The notes: generated from the sequence alone by a model not told the origin. A stretch of 64,000 nucleotides of DNA from Frateuria defendens (GCF_001182895.1 NZ_LFQR01000028.1:62001-126000); one strand, 5' to 3'. Positions 9,801 to 17,399 are shown, numbered from the stretch's first letter. Translations and numbers: made by a program.

Positions 9801-9995
9801 ATCACCCTGACCGCGGCGGCGGCCGTGCTGGCGCTGATCCCGCTCCTGCGCAGCAACTTCTTCGGCCCGATGGCCACGGCCCTGATGGGCGGCATCACGG
9901 TGGCCACGGTGCTGACCCTGTTCTACCTGCCGGCGCTCTATGCCGCCTGGTTCCGCGTGCGCGCCGACGAGCGGCCGCAGGAGGTCGCGCCATGA
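6807..9995 (+). CDS. RND efflux permease (HAE1/AcrB superfamily)
   Basis: A 1062-residue proton-driven inner membrane pump. The GTG at 6807 overlaps the adaptor stop (GTGA). The N-terminus is FNLSAWTLRHQPLVFFAMVM, leading into helix 1. The TM4 proton-relay segment LALGLLVDDAIIAVEMM carries paired aspartates near residue 412. A cytoplasmic Arg/Ala-rich loop (about 515-550) precedes the second half, which starts FYRRFRGWVDACLRHRVWVL. C-terminal repeats of the fold (GTIAMFGIIMRNSVILVDQI) are intact. Length is normal. Substrates cannot be predicted; this branch often exports drugs, solvents or biocides. Its last codons overlap the next gene (ATGA). Confidence 0.95.
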   Translation: MSAGAPDDGAERFNLSAWTLRHQPLVFFAMVMVALFGLLSYSRLSQSEDPPFTFKVMVIQTYWPGADARQMQEEVTDRIARKLQETPSIDFLRSYSRPGESLVFFNIKDSAPASSVPDTWYQVRKKVGDIRAQLPPGVQGPFFNDEFGDVYTNLYALEGDGFTPAQLHDYADLLRAELLRVPGVGKVDYFGDQNQRIFVEVPNARLAKLGISPQQIAQAINQQNAVAAAGVMTTADDRIFVRPSGQFDDVGVLADTLLRVNGQTFRLGDIATVRRGYDDPPSQTMRFMAQPVLGIGVTMQPGGDVIRLGKALDQAVVALQKRLPAGLKLAEVTSMPHAVAHSVDDFLESVAEAVGIVLLVSLLSLGFRTGMVVVISIPFVLAATALGMELLGIGLHKVSLGTLVLALGLLVDDAIIAVEMMAVKLEQGWSRMRAAAFAYTSTAFPMLTGTLVTVSGFLPIALAKSGTGEYTRSIFEVSAIALLVSWLAAVIVIPLLGYHLLPEHHARARPGEAWWARWLPRRWREARRAQAPARRHANGDIDIYGTAFYRRFRGWVDACLRHRVWVLAGTVVLFVVALAGFGLVPKQFFPSSDRPELLVDLRLPEGASYEATLRQVKRFEAVLKDRPEVANYVSFVGSGAPRFYLPLDQQLAQPNFAQFIVTAKDVAQRERLAHALDALLPRDFSAVRSRVSRLENGPPVGFPVQFRVSGDDIATVRGIAEQMAAVMRADPRTRNVQFDWDEPAERSVRFEIDQVKARALGISSQDVADFLAMSLSGTTVTQYRERDKLIAVDLRAPKGDRVHPDQIERLALPTPGGAAIPLAQLGHVRYGLEYGVIWERDRQPSINVQADTRNGAQGLDVTNAIDTELNALRSRLPVGYRIEVGGSVEQNAKAQGSINAQMPLMVIAVLTLLMIQLQSVGRTFMVVLTAPLGMIGVIVSLLLFRQPFGFVATLGTIAMFGIIMRNSVILVDQIEQDIAAGHARWEAIVGATVRRFRPITLTAAAAVLALIPLLRSNFFGPMATALMGGITVATVLTLFYLPALYAAWFRVRADERPQEVAP

Positions 9996-11473
9996 CCCGC
10001 ATCGCTTCGTTCCGTTCGGCGCCGCTGGGCCTGGCCGCGGCGCTGGCCGGCTGCGCCCTCGCCCCGCCGGCGAAGCCGCCGGCCCCGCCTTCGCCGGTGC
10101 ACTACGCCGCCGCGTCCACGCCGGCGGCGAGCGCCGAGGCGGACGGCGTCGCCCAGCGCTTCCGCCTCGGCGCGCGGGCGGTGCCGGCGTGGTGGCGGCT
10201 GTACCGGTCGGACACGCTCGACGGCTGGGTGGAGGAAGGGCTGCGCCATAACCCCTCGCTGGAGGCGTCCCGCCACACGCTGGAGGCCGTGCAGCAGCAG
10301 CTGCGCGCCCAGGTCGGCGAGAGCCTGTTCCCGTCCGTGGACGCCGGCGGGCAGGTCAGCCGGCAGCGGGCGCTGGGCCTGCCGAACCTGGGGCGGCCAA
10401 CCAATATCTACAACGTGTACGCCGGGCAGCTGGAGCTTGGCTACGACTTCGACCTCTTCGGCGCCAACCGCTATGCGGTGAGGCAGGCGGCGGCGCAGGT
10501 GGACGCGCAGTCCTACCAGCTGGACGCCGCGCGGCGCACGCTGGCCGCCAACATCGTCATCGCCGCGGTGAATGCCTCGGCGTTGGCCGAGCAGCTCGCG
10601 GCCAACGAGCGGCTGGCGGCGCTGGCGCGCGAGCAGGCGGCGTTGACCGCCAGCGCCTATCGCCTCGGCGCCGCGGCCCACGAGGACGAACTGGCGGCGC
10701 AGCAGAACGCGGCCGCGATCGAGGCCGCGCTGCCCTCGCTGCGCAGCCGCGCCCTGCGCGCCCGGCACGCGCTCGCCGTGCTGCTGGGGCGCACGCCGGA
10801 CCAGGCTCCGGCGCCGCTGCCGCTCGCGGCGCTGACGCTGCCCGCGGAGGTGCCGGTAACGGTGCCGTCCGAACTGCTGCAGCAGCGCCCCGACGTGCTG
10901 GCGGCGGAAGCGGCGGTGCATGCGGCCTCGGCGCGGGTGGGCGTGGCGACGGCCAACCTGTTCCCGCGCCTGTCGCTGTCCGCCTCGCTGGGCTCGGCCG
11001 CGTTCGACCGCGCCGCGCTGTTCACCGGCGCGGGCACGGTGTGGAGCGCGGCGGCCTCGCTCACGCAGCCGATCTTCCATGGCGGCGCCCTGCTGGCGCA
11101 GCGCAAGGCGGCCATCGCCGATTACCAGGCGACCCTGGCGCAGTACCAGCAGACAGTGCTCAACGCCTTCCAGGACGTGGCCGATACGCTGACCGCGCTG
11201 GACCAGGACGCGCTGGCCCTGCAGGCCGCGCAGGCGGGTGCGGCGGCGGCCGGGCAGTCGTTCGCCGACACCGGCGCCCGCTACCGGCTCGGCGCGGCGG
11301 CCTACCCGATGACGGTGGCGAGCGAGCAGCGCTGGCAGAACGCGCGGCTGACGCAGATCCAGGCCACGGCGGCGCGGCTGGTCGATACGGCGGCGCTGTT
11401 CCAGGCCATGGGCAGCCCGCAGGGCGATGGCGTGGCCCGGCGCCATGACGAAGCGGCGGCGGGACGGGAATAG
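9992..11473 (+). CDS. Outer membrane factor lipoprotein (TolC/NodT family), RND-associated
   Basis: A 493-residue outer membrane channel. The ATG overlaps the permease stop (ATGA at 9992-9995). The signal peptide ends in the lipobox ALAGC. Two outer-membrane-efflux repeats are visible (WVEEGLRHNPSLEASRHTLE and later AEAAVHAASARVGVATANLF), with the characteristic LLGRTPD and ELLQQRPDVLAAE segments. It completes the tripartite pump begun at 5683. About 170 bases of GC-rich DNA with no clear terminator separate it from the next gene. The tail (GDGVARRHDEAAAGRE) is polar and dispensable-looking. Confidence 0.93.
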   Translation: MTRIASFRSAPLGLAAALAGCALAPPAKPPAPPSPVHYAAASTPAASAEADGVAQRFRLGARAVPAWWRLYRSDTLDGWVEEGLRHNPSLEASRHTLEAVQQQLRAQVGESLFPSVDAGGQVSRQRALGLPNLGRPTNIYNVYAGQLELGYDFDLFGANRYAVRQAAAQVDAQSYQLDAARRTLAANIVIAAVNASALAEQLAANERLAALAREQAALTASAYRLGAAAHEDELAAQQNAAAIEAALPSLRSRALRARHALAVLLGRTPDQAPAPLPLAALTLPAEVPVTVPSELLQQRPDVLAAEAAVHAASARVGVATANLFPRLSLSASLGSAAFDRAALFTGAGTVWSAAASLTQPIFHGGALLAQRKAAIADYQATLAQYQQTVLNAFQDVADTLTALDQDALALQAAQAGAAAAGQSFADTGARYRLGAAAYPMTVASEQRWQNARLTQIQATAARLVDTAALFQAMGSPQGDGVARRHDEAAAGRE

Positions 11474-11646
11474 CGTCGGTCCCGGCGGCGCGGCTGCGAT
11501 GCGGCGCCGGCCGGGCTGCGATGGCCGGAAGGCGTGCCGCAGCCGGCGGCCTTCACCGGCCTGACATACGCGGCCGCTACGCTGCGCGCCGCTGCCGGGC
11601 GAATCGCCGCGGCAGCGCCCACTACCCACGCGCAGTTTCGTTCGCC

Positions 11647-12177
11647 ATGTCCCCTGCTTTGATCGTCGCCTCGACCCGGCGCCGTTTCGTTCTCGCCGCC
11701 GCCCTGCTGGCGGTGGCCGTGCTGGCCGCCGCCGGTGCCTATCGTCTGCTGGGCGCGGGGCATGGCGGGGACCTGCCGCCCGCGTCAGCCAAGGCGGCGG
11801 ATGGCAGCGGCGTCGCCATCCTGCTCGGGCTCGCCCGCGAGGCGGTGGCCGAGCACCGGCTGATTGCCCCGGCCGGCGCCAATGCGTTCGAGTTCTGCCT
11901 GAGCGTGCTCGAACTCGATCCGGGCAACGCGCAGGCGCAGGACACCTTGCGCCAGGCCTTTCCCGTGGCCTCGGCCGAGGTGGAGCGGCGCATCAACGCG
12001 CTGCAGCTGGACGAGGCGCAGCGCGAGCTCTACCTGCTGCGCGACTACGACGGCACCAACTTCACCCTCGCCCTGCTCGGCGGCAAGCTCGACGCGCAGC
12101 GCCAGCTGCTGGTGCGCCAGGACGAGGCGCGCGCCGAGCGGATGCAGGCGCGCGCGGCCGCCGCCTCGCCGCTGTAG
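11647..12177 (+). CDS. Membrane-anchored protein resembling the N-terminal part of Xanthomonadales TonB proteins
   Basis: A 176-residue protein with one N-terminal membrane helix (about residues 14-36) and a helical periplasmic region. The segment HRLIAPAGANAFEFCLSVLE, followed by LDPGNAQAQDTL, and the later DEAQRELYLL resemble, from memory, a conserved helical region in long TonB energy transducers of this order. The C-terminal TonB domain that contacts receptors is missing; the protein ends shortly after LDAQRQLLVRQDEARAERMQ. It may be a TPR-like partner or a trimmed paralogue. It is monocistronic. The family link is recollection and not verified. Confidence 0.6.
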   Translation: MSPALIVASTRRRFVLAAALLAVAVLAAAGAYRLLGAGHGGDLPPASAKAADGSGVAILLGLAREAVAEHRLIAPAGANAFEFCLSVLELDPGNAQAQDTLRQAFPVASAEVERRINALQLDEAQRELYLLRDYDGTNFTLALLGGKLDAQRQLLVRQDEARAERMQARAAAASPL

Positions 12178-12203
12178 CCGGCGCGCCCGGCGTCGCCGAA
12201 GCG

Positions 12204-12737
12204 TCAGCCCTCGGCGAGATAGCCGTCCTTGATGTGCACGTAGTGGTCGGCCGAGTAGTGCAGCTGCTCCACCTGTGCGTCGCTCAACAGGCGCACGCAC
12301 TTGGCCGGGTTGCCCAGCCATAGCTCGCGCTCGCCCACCACCTTGCCCGGCGGCACCACGCTGCCGGCGCCGACGAAGCCGTGGCGCCGGACCACCGCGC
12401 CGTCGAGCACGGTGGCATGCATGCCGATCAGGCAGTAGTCCTCCACCGTGCAGGCGTGCACTACCGCGCCGTGGCCCACGGTGACGCCCTCGCCGATCAG
12501 GCAGGGGAAGCCCGGTCCATAAGGGCCGGCGTGGGCCACGTGCAGCACGGCGCCGTCCTGGATGTTGCTGCGGGCGCCGATGCGGATGTGGTTGACGTCC
12601 CCGCGCAGCACGGCGCCGGGCCAGATGGACACGTCGTCGCCGAGCACGACGTCGCCGACCACGGTGGCGGCGGGATCGACGTAGACACGCTCGCCGAGGC
12701 GGGGGGCGATGCCCCGGTAGGTGCGGAGGGCTGGCAT
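12204..12737 (-). CDS. Gamma-carbonic anhydrase-family left-handed beta-helix protein (YrdA/PaaY-like)
   Basis: A 177-residue hexapeptide-repeat protein. Repeats run from about residue 20 to 135 (VVGDVVLGDDVSIWPGAVLR; IRIGARSNIQDGAVLHVAH; VTVGHGAVVHACTVEDYCLI; MHATVLDGAVV). The metal-binding histidines of the gamma class appear in LHVAHAG and GHGAVVHAC. A C-terminal helix (LLSDAQVEQLHYSADHYV) is typical of YrdA. Many members of this group show little carbonic anhydrase activity, so the reaction is uncertain. It lies 32 bases ahead (in transcription, downstream) of the DUF488 gene and may share its transcript. Confidence 0.9.
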   Translation of the reverse strand: MPALRTYRGIAPRLGERVYVDPAATVVGDVVLGDDVSIWPGAVLRGDVNHIRIGARSNIQDGAVLHVAHAGPYGPGFPCLIGEGVTVGHGAVVHACTVEDYCLIGMHATVLDGAVVRRHGFVGAGSVVPPGKVVGERELWLGNPAKCVRLLSDAQVEQLHYSADHYVHIKDGYLAEG

Positions 12738-12769
12738 GGGTGGATTCTAGCGGCGGGCGGCGGCCGGGG

Positions 12770-13138
12770 TCAGCGCGGTCCGTGCGCTTCCAGGTAGGCC
12801 GCGAGGTAGGCCTTCAGCGCGACGGCGTTGTTGTGTTCCTCGTCGCGGGCGCCGTAGAGCAGGGTCACGCGGTGGCGCGTGGCCTTGGCGAGCAGCGGCC
12901 GCCAGTGCTCGGCGGCCTGGTCCAGCTCGCCCGCGTAGCGGTGGCGGAAGCCGTCCCAGCGCGCGGGATCGTGGCCGAACCACTGGCGCAGCGCGCGCGA
13001 GGGCGCCAGCTCCTTGGCCCACTGGTCGATCGCCGCGGTTTCCTTCTTCAGGCCGCGCGGCCAGAGTCGGTCGACCAGCACGCGGTAGCCGTCCTCGGGC
13101 GACGCCGGCTCGTAGGCACGCTTGATTTCCAGCCCCAT
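12770..13138 (-). CDS. DUF488-family protein (YeaO-like)
   Basis: A 122-residue cytoplasmic protein. The family signature YRVLVDRLWPRGLKKE (about residues 19-34) is followed by DQWAKELAPSRALRQWFGHDPARWDGF and the end KATRHRVTLLYGARDEEHNNAVALK. DUF488 proteins are widespread and their biochemical role is unknown. Length matches the family. It is flanked by a gamma-carbonic anhydrase gene and a glycosyltransferase gene on the same strand, with gaps of 32 and about 70 bases. Confidence 0.88.
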   Translation of the reverse strand: MGLEIKRAYEPASPEDGYRVLVDRLWPRGLKKETAAIDQWAKELAPSRALRQWFGHDPARWDGFRHRYAGELDQAAEHWRPLLAKATRHRVTLLYGARDEEHNNAVALKAYLAAYLEAHGPR

Positions 13139-13207
13139 CGTGGTCTCCCCGCCAACGGGAAGGCGCCATCCTACGCGCGCGGGCGTGTGGCGCGCGTGTT
13201 GGCGGGG

Positions 13208-13924
13208 CTAGACCTCTTCGGTGCGGGTCACCTTGCCGCGGCGCATCAGCCAGGCCACGCCGCGCAGGTCGGCCAGGCCTACCCACAGGCGGTCGAGCAT
13301 GCCGTATTTGGAGCTGCCGGCGGTGCGCGGGCGATGGTTCACCGACACGCTCTGGCTGCGGAAGCCCGCGCGCTTGACCAGCGCCGGCAGGTAGCGGTGC
13401 ATGTGGTCGAAGTACGGCAGGCGCAGGAAGGTCTCGCGCTCGAACAGCTTGAGGCCGCAGCCGGTGTCGGGGGTGTCGTCCTGGAGCATGCGCGAACGCA
13501 CCGCGTTGGCGACCTTGGAGGAGATGCGCTTGTTGAAGCTGTCGCGGCGGGTGGTGCGCCAGCCGGCGAACAGCTTCACCGCGGCCTCGGCGCTTTCGCG
13601 CGCGGCGAGCAGCTTGGGGATGTCGGCCGGGTCGTTCTGGCCATCGCCGTCGAGGGTGGCGATCCACGGCGAGCTGGCCGCCCGCACGCCGTTCCACACG
13701 GCGGTGCTCTGTCCGCTGCGGGTGAGGTGGCGCACGATGCGCAGTTCCGGGTAGCGCGCCTTCTCGGCGCTCAGCACGGCCACGCTGTCGTCGCTGGACT
13801 GGTCGTCGACATAGACGATCTCGAACTCGATGCGCCCGCGCAGCGCGGCGGCGATTTCGGCGAGCAGCGGGGGGATATTGTCGCGCTCGTTGAAGACGGG
13901 CACGACGACGGAGAGCTGGGGCAT
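13208..13924 (-). CDS. Family 2 glycosyltransferase (dolichyl/undecaprenyl-phosphate sugar synthase type)
   Basis: A 238-residue GT-A enzyme with no membrane helices. The start MPQLSVVVPVFNERDNIPPL is the classical GT2 opening. The nucleotide-sugar site VYVDDQSSDDS and the metal site ATLDGDGQNDP are both present. Further on are KLFAGWRTTRRDSFNKRISS and the acceptor region DTGCGLKLFERETFLRLPYF. This pattern fits DPM1-like enzymes that put a sugar onto a polyprenyl phosphate, often for lipid A or glycan decoration. The donor and acceptor are not deducible. No partner glycosyltransferase is adjacent. Confidence 0.88.
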   Translation of the reverse strand: MPQLSVVVPVFNERDNIPPLLAEIAAALRGRIEFEIVYVDDQSSDDSVAVLSAEKARYPELRIVRHLTRSGQSTAVWNGVRAASSPWIATLDGDGQNDPADIPKLLAARESAEAAVKLFAGWRTTRRDSFNKRISSKVANAVRSRMLQDDTPDTGCGLKLFERETFLRLPYFDHMHRYLPALVKRAGFRSQSVSVNHRPRTAGSSKYGMLDRLWVGLADLRGVAWLMRRGKVTRTEEV

Positions 13925-14099
13925 GGAGCCGATTCTTGAAGGAACGATGGGCGGCGATTATCGCCGATACGGGCGCACCGCGCAGGGGCCTAGGCAGGAG
14001 GAGCGCGCCCGACGCACGGCCGCGCTGTCACGGCGCGGCCACGGCGTAGGCAGGTCGCGCGCCGGGCGCGCCCCGACCAGGGGGCGCGAGGACCGGCGC

Positions 14100-14969
14100 T
14101 TACCGCAGCTTGCCGAGGATCCCTTCCAGCTCGTCGTTGCTGTGGTAGTGGATCACCAGCTTGCCGCGGCCGCCGCGGCCGTGGGCCAGCTCGACGCGGG
14201 CGGCGAAGCGCTCGCCCAGCTCGCGCTCCAGCGCATCGATGTTGGGGTCGCGCGCGGGCGCGCTCTTGGCCTTGCCCTTGGGCTCGGTCTGCGCGCGGCG
14301 GGCGGCCTCCTCCAGCTCGCGCACGCTCCAGCCGTGGCGGGCCGCCTCCAGCGCGAGGCGCTCGGCGTCGCGCTCGGGCAGGGTCAGCAGGCAGCGGGCG
14401 TGGCCCATCTCCAGCTGGCCGTCGTCGAGCAGGCGCTTGATCGCGTCGGACATCTCGGTCAGGCGCAGCATGTTCGACACCGACGCGCGCGAGCGGCCCA
14501 CCGCGTCGGCGGCCTGCTGGTGGGTGAGGTCGAAATCGTCGATCAGGCGTTTGAGCGCGTCGGCTTCTTCCAGCGGGGTGAGGTCCTGGCGCTGGATGTT
14601 CTCGATCAGCGCCATCGCCGGCACGGCGACCTCGGGCACGTCCTTCACCAGCGCCGGCACCTCGGCCAGCTGGGCGCGCTGGGCGGCGCGCCAGCGGCGT
14701 TCGCCGGCGATCAGCTCGTAGCTGTGCTTGCCGATGGCGCGCACCACCACCGGCTGGATCAGGCCCTGCGCCCTGATCGAGGCGGCCAACTCGTCCAGCG
14801 CCTCGTCGTTCCAGTGGCGGCGCGGCTGGTACTTGCCGGGCTGGATCTGCTGGATCGGCAGCGTGCGCAGCTCCCCCTCCTGCTCCAGCACCGACGGCGC
14901 GGCCTCGTCGTTGCCGCTGAGCAGCACGTCGAGCCCGCGTCCCAGTCCCCGTTTCTTCGCCGCTGCCAT
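14100..14969 (-). CDS. parB: Chromosome partitioning protein ParB
   Basis: A 289-residue CTPase clamp that loads at parS sites and works with ParA in origin segregation. The start MAAAKKRGLGRGLDVLLSG is the classic ParB N-terminus. The CTP-binding GERRWRAAQRAQ motif (ParB box II) and the helix-turn-helix LTHQQAADAVGRSRASVSNM are present, with a C-terminal dimerisation end (GRGGRGKLVIHYHSNDELEG). The start at 14969 is 2 bases after the parA stop, so the pair is coupled. No canonical parS palindrome was seen in the window. Confidence 0.96.
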   Translation of the reverse strand: MAAAKKRGLGRGLDVLLSGNDEAAPSVLEQEGELRTLPIQQIQPGKYQPRRHWNDEALDELAASIRAQGLIQPVVVRAIGKHSYELIAGERRWRAAQRAQLAEVPALVKDVPEVAVPAMALIENIQRQDLTPLEEADALKRLIDDFDLTHQQAADAVGRSRASVSNMLRLTEMSDAIKRLLDDGQLEMGHARCLLTLPERDAERLALEAARHGWSVRELEEAARRAQTEPKGKAKSAPARDPNIDALERELGERFAARVELAHGRGGRGKLVIHYHSNDELEGILGKLR

Positions 14970-14971
14970 GC

Positions 14972-15835
14972 TTACTCCTGGTGCGGACGCGCGTTGGCGT
15001 CCAGTAGTGCCACGACGCCGTCGTCGGGCGTCTCGCGCGCCGGGGCGGCGACCGCGCCGTTCGCGCCGTTCGTGCCGCGTTCGCGGCGGATGATCTCGCC
15101 AGCCAGGCCGATGTAGGCGATCGCGCCGCGCGAGCTCCTGTCGTAGAGATGGATCGGCTGGCCGTGGCTGGGCGCCTCGGCCAGGCGCACGTTGCGCGGG
15201 ATGATCGAGCGCAGCACCTTGTCGCCGAAATGCTGGGTGAGCTGCGCGGAGACCTCGTTGCCGAGGTTGTTGCGCACGTCGTACATGGTGCGCAGCAGGC
15301 CTTCCACCTCGAGCCTGGGGTTCAGCCGCTGGCGCACCGCCTTCACCGTGTCGAGCAGGCTGGAAAGGCCCTCCAGCGCGAAGTACTCGCACTGCACCGG
15401 GATCAGCAGGCCGTCCGCCGCGGCCAGCGCGTTGAGCGTGAGCAGGTGCAGCGAGGGCGGGCAGTCGATCAGGATGGTGTCGTAGCGGTCGGCGACCTTG
15501 GCCAGCTGCTCCTTGAGCCGGCTCTCGCGGGCCATCGCGTCCATCAGCTTGATCTCGGCGGCGGTGAGGTCGCCGTTGCCGGGCAGGAGGTCGTAGTGCG
15601 CCTCGGTGGCGACGATGGCCTGCTCGATCGGCGCCTCGTCCAGCAGCACTTCGCAGCCGTTCGGCTTGGCCTCGCGCTTGTCCACGCCCGAGGCCATGGT
15701 GGCGTTGCCCTGCGGGTCGAGATCGACCAGCAGCACGCGCCGTTTTGCCGCGGCGAGCGAGGCGGCGAGGTTGACGGCGGTCGTGGTCTTGCCGACGCCG
15801 CCCTTCTGGTTGGCGACAGCGATGATGCGGGCCAT
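14972..15835 (-). CDS. parA: Chromosome partitioning ATPase ParA
   Basis: A 287-residue deviant Walker ATPase. The P-loop KGGVGKTTTAVNLA is at residues 11-24, Walker A' is DLDPQGNAT (about 39-47), and Walker B is ILIDCPPSLHLLT. The remaining ParA motifs (IPVQCEYFALEGLS; PRNVRLAEAPSHGQPI) are intact. A C-terminal extension of about 25 residues (GTNGANGAVAAPARETPDDG) goes beyond the usual Soj end. The order rsmG-parA-parB is the conserved near-origin arrangement in many proteobacteria, which hints that the replication origin may not be far away. Confidence 0.96.
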   Translation of the reverse strand: MARIIAVANQKGGVGKTTTAVNLAASLAAAKRRVLLVDLDPQGNATMASGVDKREAKPNGCEVLLDEAPIEQAIVATEAHYDLLPGNGDLTAAEIKLMDAMARESRLKEQLAKVADRYDTILIDCPPSLHLLTLNALAAADGLLIPVQCEYFALEGLSSLLDTVKAVRQRLNPRLEVEGLLRTMYDVRNNLGNEVSAQLTQHFGDKVLRSIIPRNVRLAEAPSHGQPIHLYDRSSRGAIAYIGLAGEIIRRERGTNGANGAVAAPARETPDDGVVALLDANARPHQE

Positions 15836-15870
15836 GGATGGTCGTGGATGAACGCGGAAGGGCGCCTAGA

Positions 15871-16518
15871 TTAGCATCGGGCCCCGTCGCCTGCCCGGCC
15901 GAGCACCACCAGGTGCCGCTCCGCCCCCAGCCCGGGCACGGCCAGCGCGTGGAGGCCGCGCACGGCGAAATCCGCCGGCAGGTGCTGCAATTCGTCCTCC
16001 GGCCGCTTGCCCTTCATCGCCAGCCAGCGGCCGCCCGGGGCCAGCAGGTGGCCGCCCCAGGCCAGCATGTCGGCGAGGCTGGCGAAGGCGCGGGCGGTGA
16101 TGCAGTCGAAGCGGCCCTCCACCTCTTCCACCCGCGACTGCACCGCGCGCACGCCTTCGAGCTTGAGCGTGCGGATCGCCTCGCGCAGGAAGCGCACCTT
16201 CTTGCCGTTGGAATCCACCAAGAGGATCTGCCGCCCCGGCGCGGCGATCGCCAGCGGGATGCCGGGCAGCCCGGGGCCGGTGCCGAGGTCGGCCAGCGTC
16301 TCGCCCTCGACGTAGGGCAGGATCGCCAGCGAATCGAGCAGGTGCAGGGTGACCATCTCGGCGGGGTCGCGGATGGCGGTGAGGTTGTAGGCGCTGTTCC
16401 AGCGCTCCAGCAGGGCGAGGTAGTCCAGCAGCCGCGGCAGCGCCTCGTCCGGCAGCGCCAGGCCGAGCGTGGCGAGGCCCTGTTCCAGCTTGGCCTCGAG
16501 GGCGGAGCGCGCGGTCAT
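15871..16518 (-). CDS. rsmG: 16S rRNA (guanine527-N7)-methyltransferase
   Basis: A 215-residue SAM-dependent methyltransferase that modifies G527 of 16S rRNA. The hallmark LERWNSAYNLTAIRDPAEMV leads into DSLAILPYVEGETLADLGTG, with the SAM motif I GTGPGLPGIPLAI. Later come ILLVDSNGKKVRFLRE and ITARAFASLADMLAW. Length is normal. The ATG at 16518 has GAGG about 12 bases upstream. It lies 36 bases upstream of parA on the same strand and is probably cotranscribed with parAB. Confidence 0.96.
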   Translation of the reverse strand: MTARSALEAKLEQGLATLGLALPDEALPRLLDYLALLERWNSAYNLTAIRDPAEMVTLHLLDSLAILPYVEGETLADLGTGPGLPGIPLAIAAPGRQILLVDSNGKKVRFLREAIRTLKLEGVRAVQSRVEEVEGRFDCITARAFASLADMLAWGGHLLAPGGRWLAMKGKRPEDELQHLPADFAVRGLHALAVPGLGAERHLVVLGRAGDGARC

Positions 16519-16586
16519 CGGGGGAATCCTCGGAAAACGGAAGCCGTCCAGTATCCCGGCTGGCCGCCCGCGGTGCCAGCCGGGGC

Positions 16587-16613
16587 AAAAAAAGACCCGC
16601 CTCGCGGCGGGCC
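16587..16613 (-). terminator. Intrinsic terminator after the SPFH gene
   Basis: Read on the minus strand, a GC-rich stem (GGCCCGCC / GGCGGGTC with a GCGA loop and one mismatch) is followed directly by seven T residues. It sits about 55 bases beyond the stop of the SPFH protein gene and upstream of rsmG, so it should end SPFH transcription and give rsmG-parAB its own transcript. Confidence 0.85.
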
Positions 16614-16667
16614 GGAAAGCGTTTTCCCCTCGGCGCCGGCGCTCTGGGGCGCCTGGCGCGGTCGGCG

Positions 16668-17126
16668 TCAGGCGAACTCGAGGTCCACCCGGGTCACCAT
16701 CATCCCGCGCTCGCGCAGCACGCCGTTCAGGCGCTGCTTGAGGCGGCGGCCGAGGTCGCGGCGGTCGTCGCGGGCGGCGGCGGGCTCCGCCTCGATCGCG
16801 TCCAGCGCGCCGCGGCGGATCAGCTGCTCGATCTGGTCCAGCACCGCGTCGGCGCGCTCCGGTTCCAGCACCTGCCAATACACCGTGCCGCGCACGTCGT
16901 GGGCATCGGGGAGGGCTTCCTGGAAGCGCAGCACCTGGCCGGCGAGGTCGATGCGGTGGCCGATGCGGTCGACCAGCGGCAGCACCGCATGCACGCCCGG
17001 CTGCAGCAGCCGGCGCAACCTGCCGTGGCGGTAGAGGCTGTGGACCTGCCCCGCCGGCACGCGGCGAAAGGCGCCCGCCAGCACGGCGGCCAGACAGAGG
17101 ACGAGCAGCAAGGTCAGCGGCAACAT
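16668..17126 (-). CDS. Short SPFH/Band 7-like membrane protein
   Basis: A 152-residue protein with one N-terminal hydrophobic helix (about residues 2-19) and a partial stomatin/prohibitin-type domain: RRVPAGQVHSLYRHGRLRRL, then LQPGVHAVLPLVDRIGHRID, then VRGTVYWQVLEPERADAVLD. The end (LNGVLRERGMMVTRVDLEFA) stops where longer family members begin their coiled coil. Typical SPFH proteins exceed 250 residues, so this is a minimal or trimmed form. It has its own terminator at 16587-16613. Function is unknown beyond membrane scaffolding seen in relatives. Confidence 0.7.
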   Translation of the reverse strand: MLPLTLLLVLCLAAVLAGAFRRVPAGQVHSLYRHGRLRRLLQPGVHAVLPLVDRIGHRIDLAGQVLRFQEALPDAHDVRGTVYWQVLEPERADAVLDQIEQLIRRGALDAIEAEPAAARDDRRDLGRRLKQRLNGVLRERGMMVTRVDLEFA

Positions 17127-17157
17127 GGGAACGGACAGGGCAGTTGTAAGGATTTTG

Positions 17158-17186
17158 TTGGTACACCAGCGGCGCCAGCCTACAAT
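17158..17186 (+). promoter_or_regulatory. Putative sigma-70 promoter upstream of the LacI gene
   Basis: TTGGTA (17158-17163) and TACAAT (17181-17186) are separated by 17 bases, in a patch of unusual AT content. Transcription from here would give the lacI-family gene an untranslated leader of about 200 bases. A strong hairpin (CCTGGGCGG / CCGCCCGGG, 17263-17286, six-base loop) lies in that leader. No other feature is seen in the 273-base gap. The promoter call rests on sequence match alone. Confidence 0.45.
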
Positions 17187-17352
17187 CGACGGATCCGCCG
17201 AGGATTAACCCTGATTTAACGCTATTCAACGGCACGCCGCCATCGGCCATTGGTCTAGTCCGCCTGGGCGGGGCGATCCGCCCGGGATCGGCGTGGGAGG
17301 CTGGCCGGAACCGTCGCCCGCGATGTTTCGCTGCAGCTTTACAAAGCGCGGA

Positions 17353-17364
17353 GAAAACGTTTAC
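17353..17364. promoter_or_regulatory. Probable LacI-family operator upstream of the regulator gene
   Basis: The 12-mer GAAAACGTTTAC is 35 bases before the ATG of the LacI-family gene. It has the central CG and AT-rich arms of LacI/PurR/CcpA-type sites. Its exact reverse complement, GTAAACGTTTTC, recurs inside the TonB receptor gene at 19120-19131. This suggests autoregulation and joint control of the locus. Binding is inferred. Confidence 0.65.
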
Positions 17365-17399
17365 GTTCCGCCGCACTTCGGACCCGACGGGCGAGCAGC

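Noticed and set aside
14100-15835. parS centromere site near parAB
   Set aside because: No sequence close to the 16-bp parS consensus palindrome was seen in or around these genes.
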